Below are positions 34,025 to 47,260 of a stretch of 64,000 nt of DNA, piece after piece. Position 1 is the first letter of the stretch; each line of letters starts with the position of its first letter. Source of the stretch: Leptobrachium leishanense. Taxonomy: Eukaryota; Chordata; Amphibia; Anura; Megophryidae. The translations under genes and the position numbers were made by a program. The notes under the pieces were generated by a model. It had not been told where the DNA came from and did not search any database. It was given only the letters and a program-made list of their open reading frames with translations. Location: assembly GCA_009667805.1 (NCBI GenBank), contig CM019063.1, positions 407,966,959 to 408,030,958 of the forward strand, in the 5' to 3' direction.

Positions 34025-34791
34025 GCAGCATATGAATCCTCACACTGCCAGGCAGCACCTCTAAAGTATAATTAAAGCAGCATATGAATCCTCACACGGC
34101 TGGGCTGCACCTCTACAGTATAATTATGCAGCATATGATTCCGCACACTGCCGGGCAACACCACCACAGTATAATTATTGCAGCATATGAATCCTCACAC
34201 TGCCAGGCAGCACCTCTAAAGTATAATTAAAGCAGCATATGAATCCTCACACTGCTGGGCTGCACCTCTACATTATAATTATGCAGCATATGATTCCGCA
34301 CACTGCCAGGCAGCACCTCTACAGTATAATTAATGCAGCATATGATTCCGCACACTGCCGGGCAGCACCTCTACAGTATAATTAATGCAGCATATGATTC
34401 CGCACACTGCTGGGCTGCACCTCTACATTATAATTATGCAGCATATGATTCCGCACACTGCCAGGCAGCACCTCTACAGTATGATTAATGCAGCATATGA
34501 TTCCGCACACTGCTGGGCAGCACCTCTATAGTATAATAATAATGCAGCATATGATTCCACACACTGCCGGGCAGCACCTCTAGAGTATAATTAATGCAGC
34601 ATATGATTCCACACACTGCCAGGTAGTACCTCTACAGTATAATATTGCAGCATATGATTCCGCACACTGCCAGGCAGCACCTCTACAGTATAATAATGCA
34701 GCATATGATTCCGCACACTGCCGGGCAGCACTTCTATAGTATAATTAATGCAGCATATGAATCCTCACACGGCCGGGCAGCACCTCTACAG
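34025..34791. repeat. 52-bp minisatellite, about 15 copies
   Basis: Each unit starts gcagcatatgattccgcaca (or gaatcctcaca), continues ctgccgggcagcacctctac and ends agtataattaat. The period is 51-53 bp. Confidence 0.95.
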
Positions 34792-35050
34792 TAGTGATGG
34801 GCCGAACACCCCCGTGTTTGGCTCGCATTCGAACTCGAACTTTTGAAAAAGTTTGAATTCGAACGAGAACACGATTCGAACTCAATGCAAATCTATGGGG
34901 CTCAAAAGTTTGAATTTTAAAGTGCCCTCCAAGAGGGCATATATGCAAGATATTGTCCATAAAAGGTGTATGGGGGTCTGGGTACTGCCCTGGGGGACAG
35001 GAAACAATGAAAATAAAGTAAAAATCAACAACGTTTTTTAAAAAAAAAAA
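34792..35050. mobile_element. Truncated hAT-type element (2,203 family)
   Basis: TAGTGATGGGCCGAACACCC and then ccaagagggcatatatgcaa and actgccctgggggacagg match the left 240 bp of the element at 2,203. The right terminus is missing. Confidence 0.75.
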
Positions 35051-35778
35051 AAAGTACACCGATTTGGATATCGACTAATTATCGAATTTGAAATGAACTA
35101 TCAAATGGATACCCACAAAAGGTGTGGGAAATATTTTACCTCATAAGCTTCAATGTTAAAAATGGTGTGGAAAATGTTTTACCCCATAGGCTTCAATGTT
35201 AAAAGTGTGGGAAATGTTTTACCCCATAGGCTTCAATGTTAAAGGTGTGGGAAATGTTTTACCTCATAGGCTTCAATGTTAAAAATATTCCTGTTTTAAT
35301 TAAATATCTAAAAAAGAATAATTAAAAAAAATTTTTATTTAAAATTAATTTAATTTTAAAAAAAAATCTTTTTTTTTTTTATCAATTCGAATCGATCCGA
35401 AATTTCGAATCGAATCGAAACAAAAACGGTCTGAAATGAGCCGAAACGAAAAAAAACACCTTGAAAAACAAAACAAAATGAAACGAAATTTTTTCCGGTG
35501 CACATCTCTACCTTTAAACATGATGTGAATAAAATAGTCAAAATGAGCTCAGCAGCGAAGGCGTTATTAAATGTCTGTATCTAACTTACATATTTACAAG
35601 CACAATACTTTAGAGGGTATACCCTTTTAGAGACGTACTATAACTGGAAGAGTAAGTATATGCCTATGGAGGTTATTCTGTAAGTGGCACAGTATTTGGC
35701 ATAGTTGCGTATAATGGCAACTAAGACAAATGTTCTTCTTTCAAAAAGGGAAATTCAAACGATGGCAAGAGACCCTAA

Positions 35779-36195
35779 GGCTGGGGTCAGACCAGCGCAC
35801 TTTTAACGTGCGTTCTGGCGCACATAATTATGGCCGCACTAGCAGCAGATGACGGCCAATATACGATGTACGGCCGCACAAAAGTCCGGCCGTGCAACGC
35901 AAGTGGAATTTGAACTCATTTTTTTGACAACGCTGAACCGCTAGTACTGACGTACTGAGTGCGCAGCTGCGGCATAGCGGCGTGTTTGCGTGATTAGGAG
36001 ATGTCAGACGCTGCTAATGTCCAGCCTACATAACGTCCAGACGCAAAAAAAGTTTTATTGACGATCCGTACAAAATCACGCCCGAAAATGCGCGTCATCT
36101 GACCATTTTTGCGCATTCCGTGAAAAAATACGTCAATGTGTTCGGACGCACTTTCTCACGTTCGCAGGGAAAAATGCTTTCGTCTGACCCTAGCC
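35779..36195. mobile_element. Harbinger-like MITE, subfamily A
   Basis: GGCTGGGGTCAGACCAGCGC at the left and TCTGACCCTAGCC at the right. The left flank is TAA and the right is TTA. It directly abuts the hairpin-chain MITE at 36,200. Confidence 0.75.
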
Positions 36196-36199
36196 TTAG

Positions 36200-37316
36200 T
36201 CACTTGGCTTCTAAGGACGTGCTCAGCGCATCCAGCCAAATGGTTCTGCTCAGCTATGGACGCGCTGATCGTGTCCTAGCACAGGAGGCAGCGATCTGCC
36301 GGGATTCCGGCTGATTGCTGCGGCCCCCCGTTACGGGCTGACATCTTGGATATCAGCCCAGCATCCAGCACCCTGGCGGGGACAATAGATGTTATCGCGC
36401 TAGTGCGGGGAAGGTGCCTGAAGGGGCAGCCAAAAAAGGCAGGCACCGTTTGGAAGGGCACAGCCTGCCCTTCCAAGCGGCGGCTGTCTTTAACCCCTAG
36501 GGGGCTGGATCGTGATTCGGCGCCAACAGACGCCGTACCGCAGGCCCCTCCTGGAGCTGGCCAACATCTTGGATGTCGGCCAAGCTTCCTGGATCTCCCC
36601 CTGATGACTGGCATCATCGTGCATAGCGCGATGATGTCACTTCTGGATTTAACCCCTAGCTGCCACCTATGGTGAAGATAGGGGTTCCAATGAACCCCCT
36701 ATCTCCTGATCTGTGGAAGCTAGGGGTTAATGTTTGTTATCATTGGAACGGCCAGAGTATGGCTTTTCCAATGATACCAAACATGACCATGTAAAATGTA
36801 AGAAACAAAATAAAAATAAAATTAGAAAAATTTTAAATTAAAAAAAATAATCTTTAAATTTTTTTTGTTATTGCAGCAATATATTGTTCCCATTTCAATT
36901 ATAATGTGAACAATGATGCTGCACAAATGATTTTTTTCCATGGGGGGCGTTTGCTAAAAAACACATAATTTCCCCCCCAAAAAATTTAACGAGTCCCCAT
37001 TTCTAATTTTTTTAACAAGCGCAACCCATAGAAAATATAACCACAAACGCTCGCATGATAGAAAGAGAAAAAAAACACTTTACATGCTGTAAATTATTGA
37101 AAATTCAAGTTTTATTGCATTTTTTGTTATACTATTTAGGCAGGACATGACGTATACATATAATAATGATATATTATGGAACTACTCAGAAAGAACGATA
37201 TATAATATGCCTGGGGTATAATAAAACGTGGCTTCAAAACGCGTTTAAACATGATGAGCAAAAGCGGTAAAAATTAGCTCAGCTCACAGGCGTGAAATGG
37301 CTCAGCAGCGAAAGGG
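36200..37316. mobile_element. TTAA-type MITE of serial hairpins, copy 2
   Basis: The same hairpins as at 12,743 appear in the same order: ggacgtgctcagcgcatcc, ctgccgggattccggc, gctgacatcttggatatcagc, gtttggaagggcacagcctg and the taacccctagctgccacc arm. The right flank is TTAA (37,317-37,320). On the left the matching position reads TTAG, shared with the abutting Harbinger-like MITE, so one base of the TTAA has changed. Confidence 0.7.
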
Positions 37317-37320
37317 TTAA

Positions 37321-37745
37321 TTAATAAAGCTGTCACTGTTTGAGTCTCTGTTGTGAAACATCGGCATTTGTTGTGGTTACAAAAAAGACAAACACCAACA
37401 CTTACTTAATAACCCTATTTGTATCCTTATTTTTTTATTAATGCCCATAAAACTTCAATTTCCTTTCTAAATCTTCTACGTGACAAATCACACATTATTT
37501 TCAAATCAGTACTGCACCTTCCCTATATCTCTATATACAGCTGCCTGCATGAAAATGTTTAAGTTGGCATGCTGTTACAAGAATTTAAGATACCTTTATG
37601 TTGTTGTCATTATGTTTGATTGTCTTACTCATTCCGTGATGTTTTTTGTTTATTATAAAAAATATAGAGCATGTTTCCATTAGTAAATACCTGTATATGT
37701 ATATTTAAGCAGTGTATTTATTTGGCAATAAGCCATTGCCTTTTT
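37321..37745. other. No recognisable gene
   Basis: AT-rich, nothing assignable. Confidence 0.4.
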
Positions 37746-38245
37746 ATTGCCAAAGTGTCTCAATAACTCAGCTCCTAAATACACCCAGCCCGCTGCCTAA
37801 GATCAAATAGTAACCTGCGCCTAGCTTCTCCCCGCATCAGCTCTTCCCACGATAGACTGCAGGATTTCTCATGTGCAGCCCCCATCCTATGGAACGCTCT
37901 CCCTCGTTCGGTCAGACCTTCCAGTAGTTTCCCTTCCTTCAAACGCTCCCTTAAGACAGTCCTATTTAGGGAAGACTACCACCCGACTCACGGATACACC
38001 TCATGGCCCCAACCAATCCATCACTCTCACCTTGCAGTCCTCTCCTCCTGTTTCCACCCCCAACCCTTCTAGATTTCCCATGGGAATAGCGCCCTCGTTT
38101 CCTCCTGTACTGGTTTATCAAATGTTGTTCAGTCTCAGTGTATTGTAACTCTGTCTATATTGTGCCCATTGTTCAACGCTGCGGAAAATGCTGGAGCTAT
38201 ATAAATAAAGTATAATATAATAATAATAATAATAATAAAAAGTGT
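37746..38245 (+). pseudogene. L2/CR1-like LINE, 3' fragment
   Basis: Decayed C-terminal codons (RLQDFSCAAPILWNALPRS-like reading near 37,850 and the [21 protein letters not shown] reading near 37,930) correspond to the last 60-70 residues of the 47.5-50.7 kb LINE protein. The gttcaacgctgcggaaaatg tail and an AAT microsatellite follow. It cannot be functional because the catalytic domains are absent. Confidence 0.8.
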
Positions 38246-39641
38246 AAGTAATGTTATGCTGCGGAAGAGATTAGGGATGAGTAGTTAAATAAATAGCCTA
38301 TAATTTTTAATTTATTTATTTTGTTATCACTAATAAATGCTTTCAAACCATCATTAGAAACTTTTCTCTGGTGTACAGACGTTTTATTTTCCCAGTAGCT
38401 GCTTCTATGTAATTCTGTATTTGGAACTGGTGGTTTATCAAATATTTGACATGCCAGAATATGTGTTAAGCATTAGTTAAAAGAGAACCTACCAGTAGAC
38501 AAAATCAATATCCATTCTCGACTAAAATATAGTGTTTTCATATGGGTAGAATTTAAAATTAAATCAAGTTATTTAGGATGTTGCAAATGTATTGAAATAA
38601 TGTATTCCAATTTGCATAAAGATAAGCGACAGCGCATAGCATAGACTGGTGGACAGAATGTGCAGCAGAATTTTCACAATCTAACATATTCATTCTCATC
38701 TAAGGCACTTGATGTGGCGGGTCTCATATAAACTCGGATTATATGTTTTGATTGATTCAATTCATAAAACGCGGCACCGGAAACTTTATCTTCTGCATAA
38801 CGAAATAATTCACAGCGGGAAGATGAAATGAAGGCTTAAATAATAGAACTTAAAATTGTCGACAAATAATTGCTTCTAAAAATGAAGAGGGGGTGGGCAC
38901 GACTTTCTTTAATTATTAGTTGTATAAAGAAAATAAAGGGAAAAAGATATAACAGGAAAACATAGAAATTGTGTGGCCTTCCTATGTCGCACAGTTCAAG
39001 TAGAATGTGAACTTTGTATTTCCAAATGTTTTATCATCCACTTGTAAATGCAATGCTACTGCAAAATAAAAATATAATCTGTAAAGGCAAAATGGGTGTT
39101 GTGTTTGGGAAAATGTGGCAAAGAAATAAATAGGTATTTACGCCTCCTCAATGCCTCATGCGACTACTAAAACAGCAGTATAAAAGCCGTGCATGAAAAA
39201 CATCTGCCTGATGTTAATATTGATCTCCTTATCATTATTATTACCTTATGAGAAAACCTAATTCCCCTTTTAGCTAATTAACCCCATAGTGACCAGGAGG
39301 TTTTACCATTGTCTGTCCGAAAGTGCCCGCTGCTGTTTTTAGGTTTCTGCTCTGTTTGTGTTTAGGTCTAATTTTCCTCTTACTCGTTTATGGAACCCAC
39401 ACATATTATATTCAGTTTTTCACGCCATTAAATGGACTTTCTAAAGATACCATTATTTCCATCATGTCCTATAATTTACTATAATTTTCTTTTATGAAAT
39501 ATGATTATAAAATTAGAAAAAACACACTTTGTCAAACTTTAATCCCCAAAATCTACAACTGCCAAAAAAGACCCTGGCTAAATAGTTTCAAAATTTTGTC
39601 CTGAAATCAGAAATACCCAATTTTTTACATGTTTTTGCTTT
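38246..39641. other. No recognisable gene or repeat
   Basis: Apparently single-copy AT-rich DNA. I found no exon with convincing splice sites. Confidence 0.4.
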
Positions 39642-39917
39642 TTAACCCCTTCACTGCTGAGCCATTTCATCTCTGAGTGCTGAGCTCATTTTGACCATTA
39701 TGCTCATCATGTTTAAATGTGATTAGCAGTCCTATTTTATTACACCCAATTTTTTTTATTTTTTTTTTTAAGAAAAAAAAAACAATTTGGGGGGCGTGGC
39801 CAACCGTTGATCGTGATGGCGGCTTAACTGAGGAGCTCCACAACCAGACCTCATACTAAGCACCATAAAGCACCTTTAAAGCACCCGAATCTGGCCTAAA
39901 ACAACTTGCCAGGGTGA

Positions 39918-40870
39918 GTGAGATGTCCCAGGGGAAGATCAAAGAATCGGCGGCCAAATCCGAGGTTTTTACACCGCGCACCGGCCAGAAAAAAATCGGC
40001 GGCCGGAACCCAAGATGGCGCCGGCCACTCGAGTCCGGAATCACATGCGGCTCCGCAGACAGACAACCAGGCACTGGGATCTGAGATGAAGACCCTGACT
40101 CAAACTTTAGAAGGTATGATAACCTCTATGTCCGTTGACTTGAAATCACAACTCAAAGAAGTGGCGCGGGAAATCAGGGCTGATATCCAAAATCTGGCTG
40201 ACCGCACTTCCCATATAGAAGATAAAATGGGGGAATATGCAGATGCCCAGAATATCCTGGCTGACAAAGTACAGGATCTAGAAGACTCGCTGGAAGGATG
40301 CTTGGCCAAACTTGCTGATCTCGAAAACCAGTCTCTCAGACACAACGTGAAAATCCGCGGCATCCCTGAAAGCGTTAAACCCCAACAGCTTGCTTCTTAT
40401 GTCACTGACTTTTTTCCCACCTAGTGCCTGACTTGACCCCGGAGCCCTTGCTAATGGACCGCATACATCGCCTCCCAAGACTCCGCACGCGATGTCATGT
40501 TACGCCTGCATTACTTCAGACCCAGGGAACTCATCTTCTAGGCGCTGTGAAAATCCCAGGCCGCATCTCCTGAATATGACCATCTACAGGTATTCCCCGA
40601 CCTAGCAAAATGCACTCTGGACTTTCGGTGCTCCCTACATGGGGTGACTACCACACTCCGCCAACACAAAATTTTATATCGTTGGGGTTTCCCACAGAGC
40701 TTGCTAATTACCCATGAAGGATCCCAACGCGTGGTCACTACGCTAGAGCAAGGCCTAAAATTCCTGTCGGAGAGAAACCTGTCCCCAGCCTCCCCTACCC
40801 GGCGACCCTCACTTGCACCTCAAACGCTATCTAAAGATTGGAAGAAAGTGATCAAGGGGAAACCGGGCTG
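39918..40870 (+). pseudogene. LINE ORF1 (RNA-binding protein), broken
   Basis: A coiled-coil region (about residues 60-130, repeated Leu/Ile/Ala heptads such as IRADIQNLADRTSHIEDKM) leads into LENQSLRHNVKIRGIPESV, the start of the L1-type RRM domain. The frame then stops at 40,424. The remainder, including the PDLTPEPLLMDRIHR-like reading and a C-terminal part ending near 40,870 (YRWGFPQSLLITHEG), is in other frames. ORF1 proteins bind LINE RNA and form trimers. The N-terminal start is uncertain because two overlapping frames are open near 39,918-39,923. Confidence 0.75.
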
Positions 40871-41446
40871 AACGCCTTCTCCTCTTTTGTCTTGTTTGGT
40901 GAATTCTGACGGCTCCACATGGGCCCACCCTGACGACCTCCACGGGGATGCTGCCAACCCGACCTCATTTCCCGGGACTGATCGCTCGCCCCTTTCATAC
41001 AACGAAAAAGGTTTAAATGACATTGTATGTCATTATGGTCTGGCAGCTCCGTCCAGTTGAGAGAAATTCTCTCCCACGTTCCCCCCCTTTTCCTCCCTCT
41101 CATGCTGAGAGCAGTGGTTCAACAGCGGGTATGTTGCCACGTAGGAGATCCACAAACCCTTTTTTGTATATAAGTTTTTTCGTGTCTTTTCCTTTCTATT
41201 TTTTCTCCTTCTTCCTTTTTCTCATTTTCCAGGAACCACCCATCACGACGTCGCACATCATAGAACTTTCGCCTCTTTTTCAAGTCTCTCTCGACTCTGG
41301 ATCCGAGGGACACTGCTTTTCTCGAACTTTGTGGCATTTTTATGCTTCTTTATTTTTGTGGTCACAGCCCTCTGTGGGATTGGGTAGCTATTCGATGCAG
41401 TGTTATAACCATTACAGCTATGTTATGCCTTCCTTCAGTACACCCC

Positions 41447-44400
41447 ATGGTGAAAGTTACATCATATAATGTCCAGGGCTTAAACATTCCCTATAAACGA
41501 CGGACGCTTGATAAAGAACTAGACTCTGCTAAAGCAGATGTCATTTGCCTTCAAGAAACCCACTTTAGGAGACTGTCCCACCCCCCGCTCAAATGGCCGA
41601 ACTTCACGACCCAGTTCCATTCCACAGGCCCATCTAAATCTAAAGGGGTGTCCATTTTGATTGGAAACAGCATTGTATTTGAATTGCATCGTAAACTCTC
41701 AGATCCGAATGGCAGATACCTGATTTTAGTATGCACTATGAACCACAAGATTTACACTATTCTCAATTTATACGCTCCCAATGAAAATCAGGTAGAGTTT
41801 GTGGCTTCTGTATTCACCAAATTATCCTCTGTAATAACTGGTACTTTACTCATCTGCAGGGATTTTAACTTTAGTCTAGACCCTCTTAAAGACACCTCAG
41901 GGTTCGGCTCGCGCCCTCTCACTGGGAAACGTAAAATACAAGTAGAAAAATTTCAAGCCTTGTTGGGCGACTACCACCTATATGACACATGGCGCCTATT
42001 CCACCCTAACGAAGTGGACTACACATTCTTCTCCAAAGTACATAAGACGCATACTCGAATTGATTACATACTAAGTCAAAGCCAATCGCTCCCAGGAGTA
42101 GAAAGCTGTTCAATAGGCACAATCTCGTGCTCAGATCATGCCCCCGTCACCCTAACCCTTAAAGACGACTATAAAACATTTGGTCAATTACCTTGGTGAT
42201 CTTGCTTCCCAATTGGAATCATACTTTGACCTAAATAAATGTGAAGATCTTTCCGCCACAACCATATGGCAGGCCCACAAGGCAGTTCTGAGGGGACACT
42301 GTATTAAATGGGCATCCCATTTTAAAAAATTCAAAGAGGCCGCTCGCCTCCTCCTTCTGAAGAGACTTGACTCTCTATACCGATCGCACAAGATATCCCC
42401 CTCAGATATCCCCCAACTCGCCTCTTGAGTGAAACCCATGACGAACTACACGCACTGATAGACAGTCCCATTTTTCCCACCTGCAGCGCCTTAGGACGCG
42501 TTTTTACGCTTACGGTAATAAACCTAGTAGATTACTAGCACAAAGACTACGCACACTCTTACCCAGTCACCGAATAGATAAACTTCTCTTCCCTGGCTAA
42601 ACAGCGGTTCACAAACCCTCTGAAATCGCGGAAGAGTTCGCAACCTACTATTCATCTCTCTATAATCTGTCGGATAATGATACCATGCCGCACCCCACCA
42701 CCACTGACATTGATGCCTATCTCTCACATCTTCACCTCCCTACTCTGTCTCCAACGCAAACGGCACAACTGTCCTCGCCTTTCTCCATTACGGACATAAC
42801 TAAAATCATATCCTCCTTATCACATGGTAAAGCGCCAGGCCCGGATGGATTTCCCTCTGCCTACTATAAAGTTTTTGCACACCATCTGTCACCACACTTA
42901 CATAGAGTGTTCACACAGGCATCCACTGAAGGCATGTTCCCTAAAGACATGTTACAGGCTACAATTGTCACGTTGCCTAAACCGGGCAAACCCCTGACTT
43001 CCTGCCCTAATTTTCGACCCATCTCATTACTGAACACAGAAATAAAAATCTATGCCAAATTACTGGCCATTCGGTTAAATGACATACTCCCCACCTTAAT
43101 CGGGCGAGACCAAGTTGGGTTTATCAAAGGCAGACAAGGGACTGAAAACTCTAAGAAATTCCTGGCCCTGATGGAATACCAATCTATTCATAACATCTCA
43201 TGTTTATGGCTCTCACTCGACGCAGAAAAAGCATTCGACAGGGTTCATTGGAAATTTATGAATAGAGTTCTAAATAAATTTGGGTTTACCGACGAACACA
43301 TTAGATCAATTATGGCGTTATACGCCTCCCCCTCCGCTAGGGTGCTGAACAGTGGCTTTCTTTCTAACGCATTCAATATTACCAACGGCACGCGCCAAGG
43401 CTGCCCTTTATCCCCACTGCTCTACGCTTTAATACTAGAACCCCTGGCTCAAACCATCAGACAAGATGACCTTATACGTGGATTACAAATAGGTCCCCAG
43501 ACGTTTAAACTAAACCATTTTGCGGATGATATTCTTATAACAATCACTGACCCACTAGATTCTCTGCCCTCCCTACACGCCGCACTACAAGATTATGGCC
43601 TAGTCTCATACCACTCCATCAACTTCCCTAAAACACAAGCTTTAGCGCTAGGACTTCCCCCTGCCGACATAAGGTCTATAAAAGCTCGCTACTCTTTTGC
43701 ATGGAACGACCAGGGTATAAAATACTTATGCATAACACTTCCAGGAAAGTTTGAAGATATACTTTCTACGAATCACAAGAAAGTCTTTGCTGAAACAAAG
43801 TCGTTACTGTTACGGTGGAGGTCGGTGAGATTGTCCTGGTTGGGCAGAGCGGCAGCTGTTAAGATGACGATTCTGCCCAAATTGCTATATGTATTTCGCA
43901 TGTTACCCGTTCCCATTCCAAAGTGGTCCACCGAGACATCTCTTCCTATATATGGAACGGAAAACGCCCACGCATCCCATTCAAGGTCCTATCGTCCCCA
44001 CTTGCAGATGGAGGACTCAAATTCCCTCAGATAATGGCGTACCACAAAGCAGCAGCCATAGCCTCCCTGAGCGAATCGCTCCTTATACACCAGCCGTTAT
44101 GGACCTACATTCAATCAGCAGCGCTACCAGGCCACTCTTTCACCGGTCTACTTTTCACCCCCTCTAAATCCAGACCTCCTCTCCCAACAGCTCTTCTGAT
44201 AACTAGATGGTACTTCACAATTTGGGACCAACATGTCCGCACCTACACTTCTCTCTACCCCTCGCCACCCCTGTAAACGCTTTGACTTACGTGATCCCCT
44301 TTTTTAACCCTAAACCATGGACTCTTCACGGAGTTACACATGTGTTCCAATTTTTCAAAAACTCCTCCGTCCTCTCCTTCGCTCAAATGCAGACTACTCA

Positions 44401-45157
44401 TGGAATACCTTCTCAGGCGTTTCTTTCATACCTTCAACTAATGTCCTACATGAGAACACTAGGAACGCTTAATTCTGGTTCGACAAACACACCTCTACTC
44501 ACACCATTTAAAACTTTTACAGTATACCCTACACAAGCTACAAAACTCCTTTCCTTATGTTACCGTCAATTGATGTCCACAATGGGTTTGCCCAAACGCA
44601 CTTTTCAAATAGCTTGGGAGGCCGAGTTAAACATGCACCTTACGCTAGAACAGTGGACCCACATATTTTTATTAGATAAAAGTGCATCTAGGTGTATTTC
44701 AATTTTTGAGACGTGTCATAAGGTGCTATACATATGGTACTTAGTACCTGTTAGGGAATGCCACTTTAACAAAAATGTTCCTGACACCTGTTGGCGTTGT
44801 CTCACGGCACGAGGGACGATGCTACATGTTTGGTGGTCCTGACCAACACTTCAACCGTTTTGGACCCAAGTGGCGTTGTTTGTTGATGAGGTCTTGGGCA
44901 TTACAGTCCCGTTCTCTCCAATACACTACCTCCTAGGACTCCTCCCAGATGACGTGAGGAAAATGTTGAGACAACGCAAATTGTTTTGTATAATTGTATC
45001 CTGTTGTTACCTCCTTATCGCCAGACTCTGGAAAAAAACAATATCCCCCTCTCTACACTCCCTGACTAAAATGATCTCTGACCTAGCATTCTCTGAGGCC
45101 ATGGCCCGATCACACTTCCATCTCGCCTCCCCAGCACAAGACCCTTGGTCACTGTGA
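41447..45157 (+). pseudogene. LINE ORF2 (endonuclease and reverse transcriptase), broken
   Basis: The ATG at 41,447 starts MVKVTSYNVQGLN, the typical start of the APE-type endonuclease. LQETHF and DHAPVTLTL are in place. The usual GDFN block reads CRDFNFSL, with the Gly replaced by Arg. The frame breaks at about 42,190 and stops at 42,428. Reverse transcriptase resumes at about 42,685 with KAPGPDGFPSAYYK, FRPISLLNTEIKIYAKLLA, QVGFIKGR, LDAEKAFDRVHWKFMN, GTRQGCPLSPLLYAL and HFADDILI (FADD instead of YADD). It breaks again near 43,950, 44,270 and 44,842. At least four disruptions make it a pseudogene. The order of domains is normal for the family. Confidence 0.92.
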
Positions 45158-46154
45158 CAAGATCTCTAATATACCAAACTACTAAAACCATGGGCACGAA
45201 GATCCCATAATGTCGCGACCAACACCTATTATCCGAACCCTCTGCCTCATAATACTGTTGGCGGTTTCCGATGTCTCACCCCACCTGGTTCCTTTCTCCC
45301 CCCCTTTTTTTTTTCTCTTTTTTCTCTTCTTTGCCTTCATCCCCTCTCTACCTTTCTCCTTTTCTTTCCCCCTCTCGCTTCCTTCCCCGTTATGTCTCTG
45401 CTTCCGAGACATGTTTGGTTGTTTGCTAAATAACTCAATGTGATGTTTCCATATCTTTGCCATTCTGTAGAGCAATTTTTTTTCCTTTGTTTTTTCTTAA
45501 TTGAATATCACAGTTTAGCTTCATCGCTATAGTAAAATGTACCGAACCTTCCCCATTTATGTAAGCTATTGTTCCTTCCCCGTTTTCTTTTTGTATTACA
45601 TTTCTCTGATTGAAATAATAAAACATTCAAATATAAAAAAATAAAAAAATAAAAATTATTTTTATTTTTTATTGCTACACCATACCTAGTCATGTTTGGT
45701 ATCATTTGAAAGGCCATGTGCAAATATGACCTTCTAGCTGCAACGGATCGTGAGATACGGGGATCCAAAGGATCCCCCTAGCTCCACTTGGCAACTGGGG
45801 TTAACTGGCCAACTGAAGTCATTGCATATATGGCGACGTTGTCAGTAGGTGGGGGTGACCCAGAGGCTTTCTGTCCCAGCCCCTTTGCTCTGCCAATGGT
45901 CTGATGCTATCAGTTCCTTGTTCACCGCACCCCCCAACTCTCACCTCCAGGAGCGAATCGCAATTCGGCGTGATTGGTGCCAAAAGTGGTTAAATAGAGG
46001 CACCGCTGGAAAGGGCAGACTCTACCCTCTCGAGCGGTGCCTCTCTTTTTTTTCTTTTCTAGCTGCAGCCGTTGGGGGAGGGAGAGTGGTCCAAAGGATC
46101 TCCCCCCTCCTCTTTCAGGTTCCCCCAGGGGCTGCTGGATTAGCACCTGCCCCG

Positions 46155-46256
46155 TAATATCACACTAAAACGGGGACGCTAAGGAGAAACCTGCAGGTGC
46201 AGGTTTTCCTCCTTAGCATCCCTGTTTTAGCGTGATGATTGTAATAGGGCCCATAC
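46155..46256. mobile_element. Hairpin, end fragment of a Harbinger-like MITE
   Basis: ctaaaacggggacgctaagg with its inverted partner ccttagcatccctgttttag makes a roughly 30-bp-arm hairpin, followed by gattgtaatagggccc. The terminal bases match the end of the element at 528-1,265 with changes. Confidence 0.5.
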
Positions 46257-47260
46257 TCTGTGTGTGCGCGTATGTGAAAGTAAAACCTTTTAACAATCAA
46301 AAATGTTTATATAAGGGGGGCGGAGCTAGCCGCTGCTGTGAACAGTCGCATGTTCCCGGACTCTGCCGTTATTCCACTGTTTTTCACAGATTTGCCCATT
46401 TTTCTTCCTGTCATTGGGTGCCTTTGTTGCTGGGGACAGTGTATGTGACTGTTGTGCACACTCTGCTGCTGTTTTGCTGTAGAATTTCAGCAGATCTGGA
46501 TTTGGGCCTAGTTGCATGACCAAGCCTGCAGAGTTTCCTACGGCCGAGCACACTTCCACTGTCTCTATGCTGAGATGGGTAAGAAGACAGATGGGTAAGA
46601 GGCCGGAACAGAGGGAGGGAGTGCGCCAGAGGGACATCCGTGAGGCCATGCTAAGCGGTCATGCACCTGGACGTGTGACCTCCTCCCTCCCTCACCCTCC
46701 CGCCGGGTTATGGATCCTCGGACGAGGGGGACAGCTGCTGGCCGACTGAGGGACTGGATGGCGGGCACCTGCTTTCCATGACGCCTTCTGGGATGACACC
46801 GAAGAAGACAGGCACCGCTGCATGGAAGAGTGCCCAGGAAAAACGTAAATTAATGGCTGCGGAGCGTCAGGGGAGTGACCCGGATTTGGCAGCCTCTTCT
46901 GCTGCTCCTCGTAGCTCAGAGGAGGATTGCTCCCCTTCGGACAGGGATTCCTCACCATTGGCCTCCCGTGGCTCAGCACTTCTGATGGTGCGGGGGACCC
47001 CGAGCTGTTCTCGCCAGACTAGGCCTGAGGTGTCACAGGGAAATGAGTCGACTTCCTTACCCGCCTGTGCCTCTGACCTGCATGGTATCGTTGGAGAAGA
47101 CACTCTCCCCTCTACAAAAGGGGACCTCTGTAAATTTATGGACGAAATGCGATCAGTGTGGAGGGCCGAGGTTTCTGCATTGCGAACCGAGGTGACGGAG
47201 GTGCGTGCCCAGGTTCAGGAGGTGCGGGTGCAGTCGGCTGAAGTGGTGACAGCGAATGCA

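Larger units (their letters stand above)
33157..35510. mobile_element. Composite hAT-type element with perfect 8-bp TSD
   Basis: TAGGGATGTGCA at the left and TGCACATCTCTA at the right are inverted repeats with one mismatch. CCTTTAAA flanks both ends (33,149-33,156 and 35,511-35,518). The 2,354-bp interior has no transposase. It contains the AT-rich module (33,355-33,440), a second similar end (TAGGAATGTGCG at 33,655), a 52-bp minisatellite and the left part of a hAT-type element related to 2,203-2,863 (from 34,792). It grew by internal nesting and tandem expansion. Confidence 0.85.
39788..45650 (+). mobile_element. L1/Tx1-type LINE, near full length, inactive
   Basis: It starts with the G-rich GGGGGGCGTGGCCAAC, like the LINE at 46,316, and has ORF1, then ORF2 with endonuclease and reverse transcriptase. 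It ends after gaaataataaaacattc in an A-rich tail (about 45,635-45,655). The target duplication is unclear because both flanks are A/T-rich. Both reading frames are broken. Confidence 0.88.
39646..45989. mobile_element. TTAA-type MITE split by an L1/Tx1 LINE
   Basis: The left part (39,646-39,785) has CCCCTTCACTGCTGAGCC just inside TTAA (39,642-39,645). The right part (45,650-45,989) ends GGTGCCAAAAGTGG before TTAA (45,990-45,993). Both resemble the hairpin-chain MITE family. Without the LINE the element would be near 490 bp. The terminal match is weak, so the pairing is tentative. Confidence 0.45.
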
